DNA of 64,000 nt, from assembly GCF_002153605.1 (NCBI RefSeq), contig NZ_JOPG01000005.1, positions 124,001-188,000 on the forward strand, given 5' to 3'. Shown here in pieces: positions 52,529 to 64,000 of this stretch (the stretch's first letter is position 1; every line of letters begins with the position of its first letter). Below the pieces are notes generated by a model. It was not told where the DNA came from. It saw only the letters and a list, made by a program, of their open reading frames with translations, and ran no database searches. Both the position numbers and the translations under genes were made by a program. The DNA comes from Acetobacter malorum (GTDB taxonomy: Bacteria > Pseudomonadota > Alphaproteobacteria > Acetobacterales > Acetobacteraceae).

Positions 52529-53871
52529 GCGGGTATCATGAAGACGGTGGCCAGCCGCAGCAGACCACACAGCATGATGCGGCGTCTTCCCGCAAAAGGA
52601 CGATCGGGATCGTTATTGTCGCGCTGGTCGCCATTATTCTGGCGGTCGTCGGCATTGTGCAGCGGCAGGCGCATTATATGCATCTGGCGAAGGAAACGCA
52701 GGAAAACGCCACGCCGGCCGTGCAGGTGATCTACCCGCAGCCGGGGCCGTCTGTCCGCACGCTCTCGCTGCCGGCTAATATTGCTGCATGGTATCAGGCC
52801 CCCATTTACGCGCAGGTCTCTGGCTACGTGAAAATGTGGTACAAAGACTTTGGTGCCGTGGTGAAGTCAGGCGACGTTCTGGCGGAAATCGACACGCCGG
52901 GACTGGATGCCCAGTATGCCGCCGCCAAGGCCAATCTGGATGTTGCTCAGGCCCGCTACAAGCTGGCGCAGATTACGGCGCGGCGCTGGAAGGCGTTGCA
53001 GGGCACGCAGGCTGTTTCTCAGCAGGAAGTGGACGTGCAGGCGGCCAATGCCGAGGCCCAGCAGGCGCAGGTGGAAGCCGCACGGCATGACGTGGAACGG
53101 TTTGCTGCTCTGGAAGGCTTCAAGAAAATTGTCGCCCCGTTTGATGGCATCGTGACGTCGCGTTTTGCGGACGTGGGGGATTACGTCAACGCCGGGCGCG
53201 GGGACGTGGACTCTCACGGGAATGCCACGGAACTGTTCAGCGTGGCGGATGTGCATGCCATGCGCGTGTTCGTCGCTGTGCCGCAGGATTACGCGGATAT
53301 TATCTCCCCGCGTCTGGAAGCCGATCTGAGCATCCCGCAATATCCCGACCGCACCTTCAAGGCGAAGTTCCTGGCCACCGCGACAGCCTTTAACGCCTCG
53401 ACCCGTACGGTGACGACGGAACTCACGCTGGATAACAAATCGGGTGAACTCTGGCCGAATTCCTACGCCACCGCCAACTTCAAGGCGCCGGGTGACCCGG
53501 ATATGCTGATCCTGCCGGAAGGCGCGATTATTTTCCGCGCAGAAGGCACGCAGGTCGCGCTGGTGGATGATTCCAACCATGTGCATCTGGTGGGTGTCAC
53601 GGTCGGGACGAACCTGGGCACAACGGTCCAGATCCTGCGCGGTGTGAAGAAAACGGACCGCGTGGTGAACAGCCCTTCTGCTGGCCTGCTGGATGGCCAG
53701 AGCGTGCGGATTGTCAAAGGCACGCCCGGCTATAACGTTGCCCCCAAAAAGCCGGCTCCGCCCAAACCGGCACAGAAGGCACCGGCGGAAAAGGCCGATC
53801 AGGGCACCGATGACACCCGCGCCATGCCGGACGATAACCAGCCAGCGGCAGAAGAAGGAGGCCGCCCATGA
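52525..53871 (+). CDS. RND efflux periplasmic adaptor (membrane fusion protein)
   Basis: 448 residues. Cytoplasmic N-terminus of about 24 residues, one membrane helix (IGIVIVALVAIILAVVGIV), then lipoyl half-motif YAQVSGYVKMWYKDFGAVVKSGDVLAEIDTP, alpha hairpin with Ala/Gln-rich heptads, second lipoyl half PFDGIVTSRFADVGD, and beta-barrel domain. The last 45 residues are a Pro/Lys/Ala-rich tail (KKPAPPKPAQKAPAEK) not needed in the family. It links permease and outer-membrane channel. It overlaps both neighbours by ATGA. Confidence 0.93.
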   Translation: MSGYHEDGGQPQQTTQHDAASSRKRTIGIVIVALVAIILAVVGIVQRQAHYMHLAKETQENATPAVQVIYPQPGPSVRTLSLPANIAAWYQAPIYAQVSGYVKMWYKDFGAVVKSGDVLAEIDTPGLDAQYAAAKANLDVAQARYKLAQITARRWKALQGTQAVSQQEVDVQAANAEAQQAQVEAARHDVERFAALEGFKKIVAPFDGIVTSRFADVGDYVNAGRGDVDSHGNATELFSVADVHAMRVFVAVPQDYADIISPRLEADLSIPQYPDRTFKAKFLATATAFNASTRTVTTELTLDNKSGELWPNSYATANFKAPGDPDMLILPEGAIIFRAEGTQVALVDDSNHVHLVGVTVGTNLGTTVQILRGVKKTDRVVNSPSAGLLDGQSVRIVKGTPGYNVAPKKPAPPKPAQKAPAEKADQGTDDTRAMPDDNQPAAEEGGRP

Positions 53872-55484
53872 CAGGGCGCGCCGTGACGCTGCGACTGAAG
53901 CGGAGCTTTCTGGTTGGCCTTTCTCTGGCCACCATCCTTTCGGGGTGTGACATGGCCCCCCGCTACAACCCGACAAAGCTGAAACTCCCTGCCGAGTGGG
54001 AAGGGCAGAACCACGGTGTTCTTCAGCCGGGCCACCCGGCGGATGATGCCATCCGCCCGGACTGGTGGACCATGCTGGGGGACCCGCAACTCAACCAGCT
54101 GGAAGAGCAGGCCATGCGCCTGAACCCGGGCCTTCAGGCGCAGGCGGAAGCCTTCATGCAGGCGCGTGATGTGGCGATGGAGGCCAGGTCCCACCTGTAT
54201 CCGCAGCTCAATGGCGCTGCGAGCGGTGAGAAATATAAAGGCTCACGGCACAGGCTGTGGCGTGGGGCGGGCTCTCAGGGGCCGGTTTATATGTCGTCCG
54301 AGCAGTATTCGGGCACAGCGACATGGGAGCCGGATTTCTGGTCCGCTATCCGTAACAAGGTGCGCATGGCCAAGCAGGGCACGCAGGCTGAGGCCGCCGC
54401 CTATGCGCTGGCACGTCTGAGTCTACAGGCTGAACTGGCGAGTGATTACGTGACGCTGCGCGGGCTGGATGCGCAGGATGCGGTGTATCGGGATTCTATC
54501 CGCTACTATCAGACGGCTGTGCAGGTTACCAAAATGCGTCTGGCAGGGGCGATTGCGCCGGGGATGGACGTCTCCCGCGCAGAAACCCAGCTTTACACCA
54601 CACAGGCGCAGGAAACCGAGGTACGCGCCCAGCGTGATGTGATGGAACATGCCATTGCTGTGCTGGTGAATCAGGCTCCAGCTTCATTCCATATTGCGCC
54701 GGTCACGCGTCTGGCATTTGCTGAGGCACAGCCGCCGGTTGCGTTGCCGTCCACCTTGCTGGAGCGGCGGCCTGATATTGCCGAGGCCGAGCGGCGTATG
54801 GCGCAGGCTAACCGGGCCATTGGTGTCTCGCGCGCAGCGTTCTATCCGCACATTACCTTCAACGCCATGACGGGCTTCATGGATAACGGGTTCGACCTCG
54901 CGTCTCTTTCCAACTCCATGTACCAGTTTGGTGTGCAGGCGCTGCTGCCGCTGTTCCAGGGTGGGCTGCGGCGTGCTGAGCTGCAACGCAACTGGTCGCA
55001 ATACCGGGAGCAGGAAGATCTGTATCGCAGCACCGTGCTGGATGCGTTTCAGGAAGTGGAAGATAACCTGACGCGCACCAGCCGCCTGAAGACCGAAGCG
55101 CAGCAGCAGAGCAGTGCTGTGGATGCGGCGTTGCATACCCAGACCATGACCATGGCGCTTTATACTGGTGGCCTCACGAACTACCTTGATGTGGTGGTGG
55201 CGCAGGTGGCGGCGCTGAATGCCCGTATTGCCCTTGTGCAGGTGCAGACGCGCGCTGTGGATGCGTGTGTCGAGCTGATTCGTGCGCTGGGTGGTGGCTG
55301 GTCCCGGGCAGAGTTGCCGCAGTCTGACAAGATCATGCCGTTCCAGCCGCTGCAGTATGGCAATCTGCGACACGCAGCCCCGCTCGGCGGCATCAGCACG
55401 CAGGCTGATCCAGCAGCTTCTGACCTCACATCGGGCAGTGCAAATATGCGTCAGCCTCTTGACACAAGCGGCGCGCACCGGTAA
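53868..55484 (+). CDS. RND efflux outer-membrane factor (NodT/OprM family lipoprotein)
   Basis: 538 residues. Signal peptide with lipobox LSGC (Cys27), then two OEP repeats typical of TolC/OprM channels: DWWTMLGDPQLNQLEEQAM at the start, LPSTLLERRPDIAEAERRMAQANRAIGVSRAAFYP in the middle (quoted in parts: LLERRPDIAEAERRM and IGVSRAAFYPHIT), and GLTNYLDVVVAQ near the end. A Ser/Thr-rich tail follows the second repeat. It completes the tripartite pump. The stop lies 106 bases before rplK and the final codons contain a TTGACA hexamer. Confidence 0.92.
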   Translation: MTGRAVTLRLKRSFLVGLSLATILSGCDMAPRYNPTKLKLPAEWEGQNHGVLQPGHPADDAIRPDWWTMLGDPQLNQLEEQAMRLNPGLQAQAEAFMQARDVAMEARSHLYPQLNGAASGEKYKGSRHRLWRGAGSQGPVYMSSEQYSGTATWEPDFWSAIRNKVRMAKQGTQAEAAAYALARLSLQAELASDYVTLRGLDAQDAVYRDSIRYYQTAVQVTKMRLAGAIAPGMDVSRAETQLYTTQAQETEVRAQRDVMEHAIAVLVNQAPASFHIAPVTRLAFAEAQPPVALPSTLLERRPDIAEAERRMAQANRAIGVSRAAFYPHITFNAMTGFMDNGFDLASLSNSMYQFGVQALLPLFQGGLRRAELQRNWSQYREQEDLYRSTVLDAFQEVEDNLTRTSRLKTEAQQQSSAVDAALHTQTMTMALYTGGLTNYLDVVVAQVAALNARIALVQVQTRAVDACVELIRALGGGWSRAELPQSDKIMPFQPLQYGNLRHAAPLGGISTQADPAASDLTSGSANMRQPLDTSGAHR

Positions 55485-55487
55485 GCG
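55459..55487 (+). promoter_or_regulatory. Possible promoter for the rplK operon inside the end of the efflux gene
   Basis: A perfect -35 hexamer TTGACA (55459-55464) is followed after 17 bases by TAAGCG (55482-55487), a weak -10. The ribosomal operon needs its own strong promoter, and secE-nusG are not upstream to supply one. The -10 match is poor, so this is a candidate only. Confidence 0.35.
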
Positions 55488-55590
55488 CGCCTTTCCTATC
55501 GGAACGCGGGAGGCTCGTCCTGTGCCATAACCATGGCTCAGAGGAGTCGTGAGAACCGCGGTCCGGGTTCAATAATGAGGAGTCCCGGAT

Positions 55591-56022
55591 ATGGCCAAAA
55601 AAGTTGTTGGCTACATCAAGCTTCAGATTCCTGCTGGCAAAGCGAATCCTTCGCCGCCGGTTGGTCCCGCGCTCGGTCAGCGTGGTCTGAACATCATGCA
55701 GTTCTGTAAAGAGTTCAACGCCAAGACCCAGGGTCTTGAGCCGGGTATGCCGATTCCGGTCGTCATCACCGCTTATGCAGACCGTACGTTCAGCTTCATC
55801 ACCAAGACGCCGCCGAACACCTACTTCCTGCTGAAAGCTGCCAAGATTTCCAAAGGCAGCCAGACGGTTGGTAAGTCTGCTGCTGTCGGCAAGGTGACCA
55901 TCGGTCAGCTGCAGGAAATCGCAGAGCAGAAGTTCAAAGACATGAACGCTAACGATATCGATGGCGCCGTGCGGATGCTGGTAGGTTCTGCCCGCTCCAT
56001 GGGTCTGACGGTGGAGGGCTGA
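55591..56022 (+). CDS. rplK: 50S ribosomal protein L11
   Basis: 143 residues, normal length. N-terminal domain with [21 protein letters not shown] (shown in part: [16 protein letters not shown]) and the thiostrepton-region prolines; C-terminal rRNA-binding domain ending [10 protein letters not shown]. It binds the GTPase-associated centre of 23S rRNA and is needed for RelA activation. GAGGAG precedes the ATG. rplA follows after 4 bases. Confidence 0.98.
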   Translation: MAKKVVGYIKLQIPAGKANPSPPVGPALGQRGLNIMQFCKEFNAKTQGLEPGMPIPVVITAYADRTFSFITKTPPNTYFLLKAAKISKGSQTVGKSAAVGKVTIGQLQEIAEQKFKDMNANDIDGAVRMLVGSARSMGLTVEG

Positions 56023-56026
56023 GAGC

Positions 56027-56719
56027 ATGGCTAAGAACAAGCGTATTGCCGCTGCACGCAGCAAAGTCACTCACGGTCAGGCTTACGGGCTGGACGAAGC
56101 CATTTCCCTGGTAAAGGGCAATGCGACCGCCAAGTTTGACGAAACGGTTGAAATCTCCCTCAACCTGGGCATTGACCCGCGTCATGCTGACCAGATGGTC
56201 CGTGGTTTTGTTTCCCTGCCGAATGGCACGGGTAAGACGCTGCGCGTTGGCGTGTTTGCTCGTGGCGCGAAGGCTGAAGAAGCAACCGCTGCTGGTGCCG
56301 ACGTTGTTGGTGCTGAAGACCTGATGGAAAAAGTGCAGGCTGGCGAAATCGAATTCGACCGCTGCATTGCAACCCCGGACATGATGGCTCTGGTCGGTCG
56401 TCTGGGTAAGATCCTCGGTCCGCGTGGTCTGATGCCGAACCCGAAGCTGGGTACCGTGACGATGGACGTTAAGGGTGCTATCACGGCAGCCAAGTCCGGT
56501 CAGGTCGAATACCGCGCTGAAAAAGCCGGTATCGTGCATGCTGGCATCGGCAAGGCTTCTTTCGATGAAGCGAAGCTGATTGAAAATGCTCGCGCATTCA
56601 TCGATGCCGTGCAGAAAGCTCGCCCGACGGGTGCAAAGGGTACGTATCTGAAAAAGATCGCTCTTGCGTCCACCATGGGCCCGGGCGTTCAGGTCGATAC
56701 CTCAGCTTTCGCAGGCTGA
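56027..56719 (+). CDS. rplA: 50S ribosomal protein L1
   Basis: 230 residues. Signatures are [35 protein letters not shown] and the conserved [21 protein letters not shown]1 forms the mobile stalk at the E site and in other bacteria represses its own rplKA message. It is in an operon with rplK. Confidence 0.98.
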   Translation: MAKNKRIAAARSKVTHGQAYGLDEAISLVKGNATAKFDETVEISLNLGIDPRHADQMVRGFVSLPNGTGKTLRVGVFARGAKAEEATAAGADVVGAEDLMEKVQAGEIEFDRCIATPDMMALVGRLGKILGPRGLMPNPKLGTVTMDVKGAITAAKSGQVEYRAEKAGIVHAGIGKASFDEAKLIENARAFIDAVQKARPTGAKGTYLKKIALASTMGPGVQVDTSAFAG

Positions 56720-57005
56720 GTTTGAGATGCTGCTGCGTCGGGCTTCGGTCTGGTGTGGCACATTAAGGGAAGCGCCTTCGGGTTGCTTCCCGATCCTGTC
56801 CGAGATCACACGTGGCCCTGTGCCGTAAAAAACCTTAAAGGTTTGCGCGTGTAAGACGGGGATGCTGGTTGCAGGCTGTTTTTCGGCAGGCTCCGGGTAT
56901 TCCGTTTGAAGGACAGGCGAGCGGGTTTCACACTGTTTTTGTGAAATCCTGAGGGCAACCCGCTTTGTTCGGCTAAGGCTGGATAAAGCAAGACGGAGAC
57001 GGGAT
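56720..57005 (+). ncRNA. Putative ribosomal protein L10 leader (cis-regulatory RNA)
   Basis: 286 bases between rplA and rplJ with two clear helices. GGGAAGC (56767-56773) pairs with GCTTCCC (56785-56791). Further down, GCGGG (56921-56925) pairs with CCCGC (56959-56963) around an inner TTTCACA (56926-56932)/TGTGAAA (56940-56946) stem. The position matches the autoregulatory leader bound by L10(L12)4 in other bacteria. I could not match it base by base to a covariance model. A promoter may also lie here. Confidence 0.5.
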
Positions 57006-57530
57006 TTGAACCGTACGGAAAAGCAGGCCGCTGTTGCCGCCCTTGCCGCCGTGTTCGCCGAAACGTCCATGGTTGTGGTGACCCAGAATGCTGGGTTGAC
57101 CGTAGCTGATGTGACGGATCTGCGACGCAAAGTGCGTGCAGCGGGTGCAACTTACAAGGTCGCAAAAAACCGGCTGGCAACTCTCGCCCTGGATGGGACC
57201 CAGTTCGACGGCATTAAGCCGATGCTTAAAGGACCGACTGCTCTTGCATGGGCAGCTGATCCGGTAGCAGTGGCAAAGGTGATCGTCGAGTTCGCCAAAA
57301 CCAATGACAAGCTTGTGCTGGTCGGGGGTTCTCTTGGTTCGCAGGTGCTTGACGCCAACGGACTGAAGGCTCTGGCCGAACTGCCGTCTCTGGATGCACT
57401 GCGCGCGCAGCTCGTGGGTCTTATCTCCACGCCCGCTACGCGTATCGCAGGTGTTACCCAGGCACCGGCAGGGCAGCTTGCCCGGGTTTTTGGGGCCTAT
57501 GCCAAAACGGGTGAGGCGGAAGCCGCCTAA
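57006..57530 (+). CDS. rplJ: 50S ribosomal protein L10
   Basis: 174 residues, begun at TTG 57006 with GGAGACGGG upstream. Family blocks: LAAVFAETSMVVVTQNAGLTV (shown in part as AETSMVVVTQNAGLTV), DLRRKVRAAGATYKVAKNRL and ALVGLISTPATRIAGV-like text (seen as LVGLISTPATRIAGV). The C-terminal helix anchors L12 dimers at the stalk base. The rare TTG start together with the structured leader suggests translational control. Confidence 0.96.
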   Translation: MNRTEKQAAVAALAAVFAETSMVVVTQNAGLTVADVTDLRRKVRAAGATYKVAKNRLATLALDGTQFDGIKPMLKGPTALAWAADPVAVAKVIVEFAKTNDKLVLVGGSLGSQVLDANGLKALAELPSLDALRAQLVGLISTPATRIAGVTQAPAGQLARVFGAYAKTGEAEAA

Positions 57531-57628
57531 AGCACGCCTTCATCTGAAGACGTGTTCAAGAAATCGCATGGCCTTCCACCGGGGAGGTTGTGCTTTGCAA
57601 ACCAGTGTTTATATTAGGAAGTCTAATC

Positions 57629-58003
57629 ATGGCTGATCTGAACAAGCTCGTTGACGAACTGTCTGCTCTGACCGTTCTCGAAGCTGCTGAACTCTCCAAG
57701 CTGCTGGAAGAAAAGTGGGGCGTTTCCGCCGCTGCTCCGGTTGCTGTTGCTGCTGCGGGTCCGGCTGCTGCCGCTGCTCCGGCTGAAGAAAAGACCGAAT
57801 TTGACGTCGTTCTGACCAAAGCTGGCGACAAGAAAATCAACGTCATTAAGGAAATCCGTGGCATCACGGGTCTGGGCCTGAAAGAAGCCAAAGACCTGGT
57901 TGAAGGCGCACCGAAGACCATCAAAGAAGGCGCTAGCAAAGACGAAGCCGAAAAAATCAAGAAGACTCTTGAAGACAACGGCGCAAGCGTCGAAATTAAA
58001 TAA
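57629..58003 (+). CDS. rplL: 50S ribosomal protein L7/L12
   Basis: 124 residues from the ATG at 57629, which has GGAAG upstream; the frame is open from 57590 but that part is leader. N-terminal dimerisation helices ([21 protein letters not shown]), a flexible Ala/Pro hinge, and the C-terminal factor-binding domain with [20 protein letters not shown] and [16 protein letters not shown]. Normal length. Confidence 0.98.
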   Translation: MADLNKLVDELSALTVLEAAELSKLLEEKWGVSAAAPVAVAAAGPAAAAAPAEEKTEFDVVLTKAGDKKINVIKEIRGITGLGLKEAKDLVEGAPKTIKEGASKDEAEKIKKTLEDNGASVEIK

Positions 58004-58232
58004 GTTTGCCAAAGTCCCGCTGTCTCACGGTGGCGGGGTAATGGAAAAGGTTTTCGGGTGGGGGTATGTTGCCTCTGCCCGTTTGCCTGTTTCGGATCCG
58101 GTTCGGAGCAGGTATAGAGGCCGGGGTCTTCCCGGTATCAGTGAAGGCCGGTTACTACAGATCGGACCATCAGGCTCGCGGTAGAGCGCGGCGGGCCTGA
58201 TGGTCCGAGACAAGGGCAGGGCAGGAGCGACG
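58004..58232 (+). promoter_or_regulatory. rplL-rpoB intergenic region with a 14-bp perfect hairpin
   Basis: 229 bases. TCGGACCATCAGGC (58162-58175) is the exact reverse complement of GCCTGATGGTCCGA (58195-58208), with a 19-base loop; its 3' arm ends 24 bases before the rpoB start. A weaker CCCGC/GCGGG pair lies at 58016-58037 just after rplL. In E. coli this gap holds an attenuator and an RNase III site; the stem here could do either. No T-tract follows the large stem. Confidence 0.6.
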
Positions 58233-61200
58233 ATGAACGCAATCACCAAATCGTTCACAGGACGGAAGCGGATTCGCAAGAGTTTCGGGCGGATCCCCGA
58301 AATCGCTCCGATGCCGAACCTGATTGACGTGCAGCGGGCGTCTTACGAGACGTTTCTTCAGGCGAATGTGTCGCCTGATGCGCGCACACCGACAGGTTTG
58401 CAGGAGGTTTTCCGGTCTGTATTCCCGATTAATGACTTTGCAGGTCGTGGGCGGCTGGAATTCGTTAGCTACGAATTCGAAGAGCCGAAATATGATGTTG
58501 AAGAATGCATTCAGCGCGGGCTGACCTATTCCGCTCCGCTGAAAGTGATCCTGCGTCTCATTGTATGGGATGTGGATGAAGATACGGGTTCCCGCTCCAT
58601 TCGCGATATCAAGGAGCAGCCGGTCTATATGGGCGACATGCCCCTGATGACCGACAACGGGACCTTCATTATCAATGGTACCGAGCGTGTTATCGTCAGC
58701 CAGATGCACCGGTCTCCCGGTGTCTTCTTTGATCACGATAAGGGTAAGACGCACTCTTCCGGCAAATATCTGTTTGCTGCGCGCGTCATTCCGTATCGTG
58801 GCTCCTGGCTGGACTTCGAGTTCGACGCTAAAGATCTGATCTATGTGCGTATCGACCGGAAGCGTAAGCTGCCTGTCACCACGCTGCTGTATGCGCTGGA
58901 AGGCGAGGCGTCTGCTGCTGCCCGTAAGGCAAAAGCAGCCGAAGGCGGTGACGTCGATGCTCTGGATATCAAGGGGATGGATGATAATGAAATCCTCTCC
59001 TACTTCTATGACACCGTCACCTTCACCAAAACGGCTAAAGGCTGGGCACGTCCGTTTGATGCGGACTCTTTCCGTGGTCTGAAGCTGCTGGCGCCGCTGG
59101 TGGACGCAGAAACCGGTGAAGTGGTTGCTGAGGCAGAAGCCAAGCTGACCGCGCGCATGGTGCGCAAGATTGCTGAAAAAACCCGTGAAGTGCTGGTGGG
59201 TGAAATTGATCTTCTGGGCCGCTTCATTGCCCGTGATATGGTCAATCTCGAAACCGGCGAGATTTACGCAGAAGCTGGTGACGAAATCACCGAAGCAACG
59301 CTGACGGGTCTTGAAGATGCTGGTGTAAAAGAGCTGCCGGTTCTGGCGATCGATGCTGCCAAGGGTCCGTGGATCCGCAACACGCTGACGGTTGACAAGA
59401 ATACTGCGCGTGATGAAGCGCTGATCGACATCTACCGTGTTATGCGTCCGGGTGAGCCGCCGACGGCTGAAACCGCTGACGCCATGTTCCATGGCCTGTT
59501 CTTCGACCCCGACCGTTATGACCTCTCTTCGGTCGGTCGTGTGAAGATGAACATGCGCCTTGATATTGATGTGCCGGATACCGTGCGCGTGCTGCGCAAG
59601 GAAGACATCCTGCGCACCATCAAGGTGATGTGTGAACTGAAGGACGGCCGCGGTCAGGTCGATGATATTGATAACCTTGGTAACCGCCGCGTTCGCTCGG
59701 TTGGTGAGCTGATGGAAAATCAGTATCGCGTTGGCCTGCTGCGTATGGAACGCGCTATCCGTGAGCGTATGGGTTCCGTCGATATTGATACGGTCATGCC
59801 GCATGACCTTATCAACGCGAAGCCCGCTGCGGCTGCTGTGCGTGAGTTCTTCGGGTCTTCCCAGCTGAGCCAGTTCATGGATCAGACCAACCCGCTGTCT
59901 GAAGTCACGCATAAGCGTCGTCTTTCAGCGCTTGGCCCGGGTGGTCTGACACGTGAGCGCGCAGGCTTTGAAGTCCGTGACGTTCATCCGACCCATTATG
60001 GCCGTATCTGCCCGATTGAAACGCCGGAAGGCCCGAACATCGGTCTGATCAACTCTCTGTCCACCTACGCCAAGGTGAACAAATACGGCTTTATTGAAAC
60101 GCCGTATCGCCTGGTGAAAGACGGCGTTCTTCAGGATGGCTGGAAATATCTTTCCGCCATGGAAGAAGAAAAGCTGGTGGTGGCGCAGGCCGATGCCAAG
60201 CAGGATGCAGATGGCACCCTGACGGGCGATCTGGTGTCCGTGCGTCGTGGCGGGGACTTCCGTCTCGTGCCGCCGACCGAAGTGACGGCCTGTGACGTGT
60301 CTCCCAAGCAGCTGGTCTCCGTCGCAGCAGCGCTCATTCCGTTCCTTGAGAACGATGACGCGAACCGCGCACTGATGGGTTCCAACATGCAGCGTCAGGC
60401 TGTGCCGCTGGTGCGCTCTGATGCGCCGCTGGTTGGCACAGGGATGGAAGCGGCAGTGGCTCATGACTCCGGTGCAACAATTGTTGCCCGCCGTCAGGGT
60501 ATTGTGGATCAGATCGACGGTGCGCGTATCGTTGTGCGTGCAACCGATGAGAACGGGTCCACGCAGGGCGTTGATATCTATCGTCTGCGCAAATACTCCC
60601 GCTCCAACCAGTCCACCTGCATCAACCAGCGTCCGCTGGTGCATGTTGGGGACACGGTTCGCGCTGGTGACATCATTGCCGATGGTCCGTCCACGGAACT
60701 GGGTGAACTGGCTCTGGGCCGTAACACGCTCGTCGCGTTCATGCCCTGGAACGGTTACAACTTCGAAGATTCCATCCTGATCTCCGAACGTATTGCGAAG
60801 GATGACGTGTTTACCTCGATCCACATCGAGGAATTCGAAGTCATGGCGCGTGATACCAAGCTGGGTCAGGAAGAAATCACGCGTGATATTCCCAACGTGG
60901 GTGAAGAAGCGCTGCGTAACCTGGACGAAGCCGGTATTGTTTACGTCGGTGCTGAAGTGAACCCCGGTGATATCCTCATCGGTAAGGTCACGCCGAAGGG
61001 CGAAAGCCCGATGACGCCAGAAGAAAAACTTCTGCGTGCCATCTTCGGTGAAAAAGCGTCTGACGTGCGTGATACGTCTCTGCGTCTGCCGCCCGGCACG
61101 ACAGGCACCATTGTTGACGTCCGCGTGTTCTCACGCCGTGGCGTGGACAAGGACGAACGTGCGATGGCGATTGAACGCGCCGAAATCGAACGTCTGTCCA

Positions 61201-62405
61201 AGGACCGTGATGACGAGCGCGCCATTCAGGAACGTTCTTTCTACAGCCGTCTGCGTGAAAAGCTGCTCGATCAGACCGCGGGCGCTGGCTTCAAGGGCAT
61301 TCGCTCCGGCACTGTGATTACGGACGAAGTTCTGGACGAAAACCCGCGCGGCGCATGGCGCAACATTGTTGTGGCGTCCGATGAGGTCATGGCTGAGCTG
61401 GAAACGCTGCGTCGTGAATTTGATGCCTCCGTGGCAAAAATTCAGGCGCGCTTTGAAAGCAAGGTTGAAAAGCTGCAGCGCGGTGATGAGCTGCCGCCCG
61501 GCGTGATGAAGATGGTCAAAGTGTTTGTCGCGGTGAAGCGTAAGCTGCAGCCGGGTGACAAAATGGCCGGTCGTCACGGGAACAAGGGTGTGGTTTCTCG
61601 CGTGGTGCCTGTTGAAGACATGCCCTTCCTGGAAGATGGCACGTCCGTCGACATCGTGCTGAACCCGCTGGGTGTGCCGTCACGTATGAACGTGGGGCAG
61701 ATTCTGGAAACGCATCTTGGCTGGGCTTGTGCCAACCTTGGTCGTGGCATTGGTGAACTGGTGGATGAATACCAGCGCACCGGTGAAAAACGTCAGGAAC
61801 TGCTGGACCGTCTGAAAGACGTCTATGGGCAGAACATCTATGACGAAGCCATTGCCGACATGGACAACCGCGAGCTGACCGAGCTGTGCAACAATCTGCG
61901 CAAGGGCGTGCCGATTGCAACGCCGGTGTTCGATGGGGCCTCCATCCCGGATATTGAAGCCATGCTTGAAAAAGCCGGTGTTCATAAATCCGGTCAGTCT
62001 CAGCTGATTGACGGGCGCACGGGCGAGCCGTTTGAGCGTAAGACCACGGTTGGTTACATCTACATGCTCAAGCTGCATCACCTTGTTGATGACAAGATCC
62101 ATGCTCGTTCCATCGGTCCGTACTCCCTTGTGACCCAGCAGCCGCTGGGTGGTAAGGCGCAGTTCGGTGGTCAGCGCTTTGGTGAAATGGAAGTCTGGGC
62201 TCTGGAAGCCTATGGTGCTGCGTATACGCTGCAGGAAATGCTGACGGTGAAATCGGATGACGTGTCCGGTCGAACCAAGGTCTATGAAGCCATTGTGCGT
62301 GAGCAGGATGACTTTGAAGCCGGTATTCCGGAAAGCTTTAACGTTCTGATCAAGGAACTGAAGTCCCTTGGCCTGAATGTTGAGCTGGAGCAGGGGGCCA
62401 AATAA
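58233..62405 (+). CDS. rpoB: DNA-directed RNA polymerase beta subunit
   Basis: 1390 residues, the usual alphaproteobacterial length. The start at 58233 has AGGAG upstream; an in-frame ATG at 58200 lies within the hairpin arm. The rifampicin region reads [20 protein letters not shown] then [11 protein letters not shown], with the residues usually changed in resistant strains (Asp516, His526, Ser531 in E. coli numbering) in wild-type form. Active-centre blocks are [11 protein letters not shown] and [15 protein letters not shown]. Confidence 0.98.
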   Translation: MNAITKSFTGRKRIRKSFGRIPEIAPMPNLIDVQRASYETFLQANVSPDARTPTGLQEVFRSVFPINDFAGRGRLEFVSYEFEEPKYDVEECIQRGLTYSAPLKVILRLIVWDVDEDTGSRSIRDIKEQPVYMGDMPLMTDNGTFIINGTERVIVSQMHRSPGVFFDHDKGKTHSSGKYLFAARVIPYRGSWLDFEFDAKDLIYVRIDRKRKLPVTTLLYALEGEASAAARKAKAAEGGDVDALDIKGMDDNEILSYFYDTVTFTKTAKGWARPFDADSFRGLKLLAPLVDAETGEVVAEAEAKLTARMVRKIAEKTREVLVGEIDLLGRFIARDMVNLETGEIYAEAGDEITEATLTGLEDAGVKELPVLAIDAAKGPWIRNTLTVDKNTARDEALIDIYRVMRPGEPPTAETADAMFHGLFFDPDRYDLSSVGRVKMNMRLDIDVPDTVRVLRKEDILRTIKVMCELKDGRGQVDDIDNLGNRRVRSVGELMENQYRVGLLRMERAIRERMGSVDIDTVMPHDLINAKPAAAAVREFFGSSQLSQFMDQTNPLSEVTHKRRLSALGPGGLTRERAGFEVRDVHPTHYGRICPIETPEGPNIGLINSLSTYAKVNKYGFIETPYRLVKDGVLQDGWKYLSAMEEEKLVVAQADAKQDADGTLTGDLVSVRRGGDFRLVPPTEVTACDVSPKQLVSVAAALIPFLENDDANRALMGSNMQRQAVPLVRSDAPLVGTGMEAAVAHDSGATIVARRQGIVDQIDGARIVVRATDENGSTQGVDIYRLRKYSRSNQSTCINQRPLVHVGDTVRAGDIIADGPSTELGELALGRNTLVAFMPWNGYNFEDSILISERIAKDDVFTSIHIEEFEVMARDTKLGQEEITRDIPNVGEEALRNLDEAGIVYVGAEVNPGDILIGKVTPKGESPMTPEEKLLRAIFGEKASDVRDTSLRLPPGTTGTIVDVRVFSRRGVDKDERAMAIERAEIERLSKDRDDERAIQERSFYSRLREKLLDQTAGAGFKGIRSGTVITDEVLDENPRGAWRNIVVASDEVMAELETLRREFDASVAKIQARFESKVEKLQRGDELPPGVMKMVKVFVAVKRKLQPGDKMAGRHGNKGVVSRVVPVEDMPFLEDGTSVDIVLNPLGVPSRMNVGQILETHLGWACANLGRGIGELVDEYQRTGEKRQELLDRLKDVYGQNIYDEAIADMDNRELTELCNNLRKGVPIATPVFDGASIPDIEAMLEKAGVHKSGQSQLIDGRTGEPFERKTTVGYIYMLKLHHLVDDKIHARSIGPYSLVTQQPLGGKAQFGGQRFGEMEVWALEAYGAAYTLQEMLTVKSDDVSGRTKVYEAIVREQDDFEAGIPESFNVLIKELKSLGLNVELEQGAK

Positions 62406-62449
62406 AGGTGACCCTTAGCAGCACGATCCGTTTTTATTTTGAGGGGGAG

Positions 62450-64000
<1,551 letters not shown>

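Noticed and set aside
58170-59912. 580-codon minus-strand open frame opposite rpoB
   Set aside because: It mirrors the strongly biased codons of rpoB, has no RBS or recognised domain, and lies wholly within an essential gene. The other long antisense frames in rpoB (59925-60824) and rpoC (63183-63908) are rejected for the same reason.

Overview
This 64 kb window is ordinary chromosomal DNA of a GC-rich Gram-negative alphaproteobacterium. The gene set fits an acetic acid bacterium (Acetobacteraceae; Acetobacter or a close relative): alphaproteobacterial RpoB of about 1390 residues, System I cytochrome c maturation, paired FUSC exporters, an Mce/Mla lipid-transport operon and several RND and dicarboxylate transporters. 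The family assignment is an inference from protein style, not from a marker search. No rRNA, tRNA, IS element, prophage or CRISPR array was seen.

Layout. 1-3.9 kb: a translationally coupled operon with the tail of a class III cyclase-like protein, an MlaE permease, an ABC ATPase-like protein with all nucleotide-binding motifs degraded, an MCE (MlaD) protein and a lipoprotein. 4-5 kb: a KirBac potassium channel. 5-9.5 kb: two paralogous FUSC inner-membrane proteins on the minus strand; the downstream one has a perfect 16-bp palindrome in front of it. 9.7-13.3 kb: YidB-like protein, a small membrane protein, an outer-membrane barrel and a DAACS symporter. 13.3-16.8 kb: a DUF4132-type protein of about 930 residues and a GNAT acetyltransferase, both less GC-rich than their neighbours. 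17-22.3 kb: ccmC-D-E-F-G-H-I with four-base stop/start overlaps, but no ccmAB. 22.5-24.8 kb: YciI, EVE, a DUF442 phosphatase-like protein and a PLP dehydratase. 25-29.1 kb: an AT-richer three-gene block (HAD-type two-domain protein, GT2 glycosyltransferase, FkbM methyltransferase) that looks like a transferred glycan locus. 29.2-35.5 kb: lipoprotein, EcsC protein, 2-hydroxyacid dehydrogenase, aat, then three small exported proteins, the first two being tandem paralogues. 35.5-42.5 kb: an AsmA-like protein, glnE and bcp. 42.5-45.7 kb: a glycine/proline-rich protein, an MFS carrier and dctA. 45.9-55.5 kb: rmuC coupled to a two-component system and a tripartite RND efflux operon. 55.6-64 kb: rplK-rplA-rplJ-rplL-rpoB-rpoC (rpoC runs off the end).

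How it fits together. Much of the window is envelope biology: lipid traffic (Mce operon, AsmA-like protein), efflux (FUSC pair, RND with its likely two-component regulator), lipoproteins and surface glycan modification. The most unusual items are the Mce operon with an apparently dead ATPase and an apparently non-catalytic cyclase domain, the palindrome before a FUSC gene, the two-domain HAD protein of the glycan block, the pair of exported paralogues before the AsmA-like gene, and strong hairpins in the rplJ leader, the rplL-rpoB gap and the rpoB-rpoC gap.
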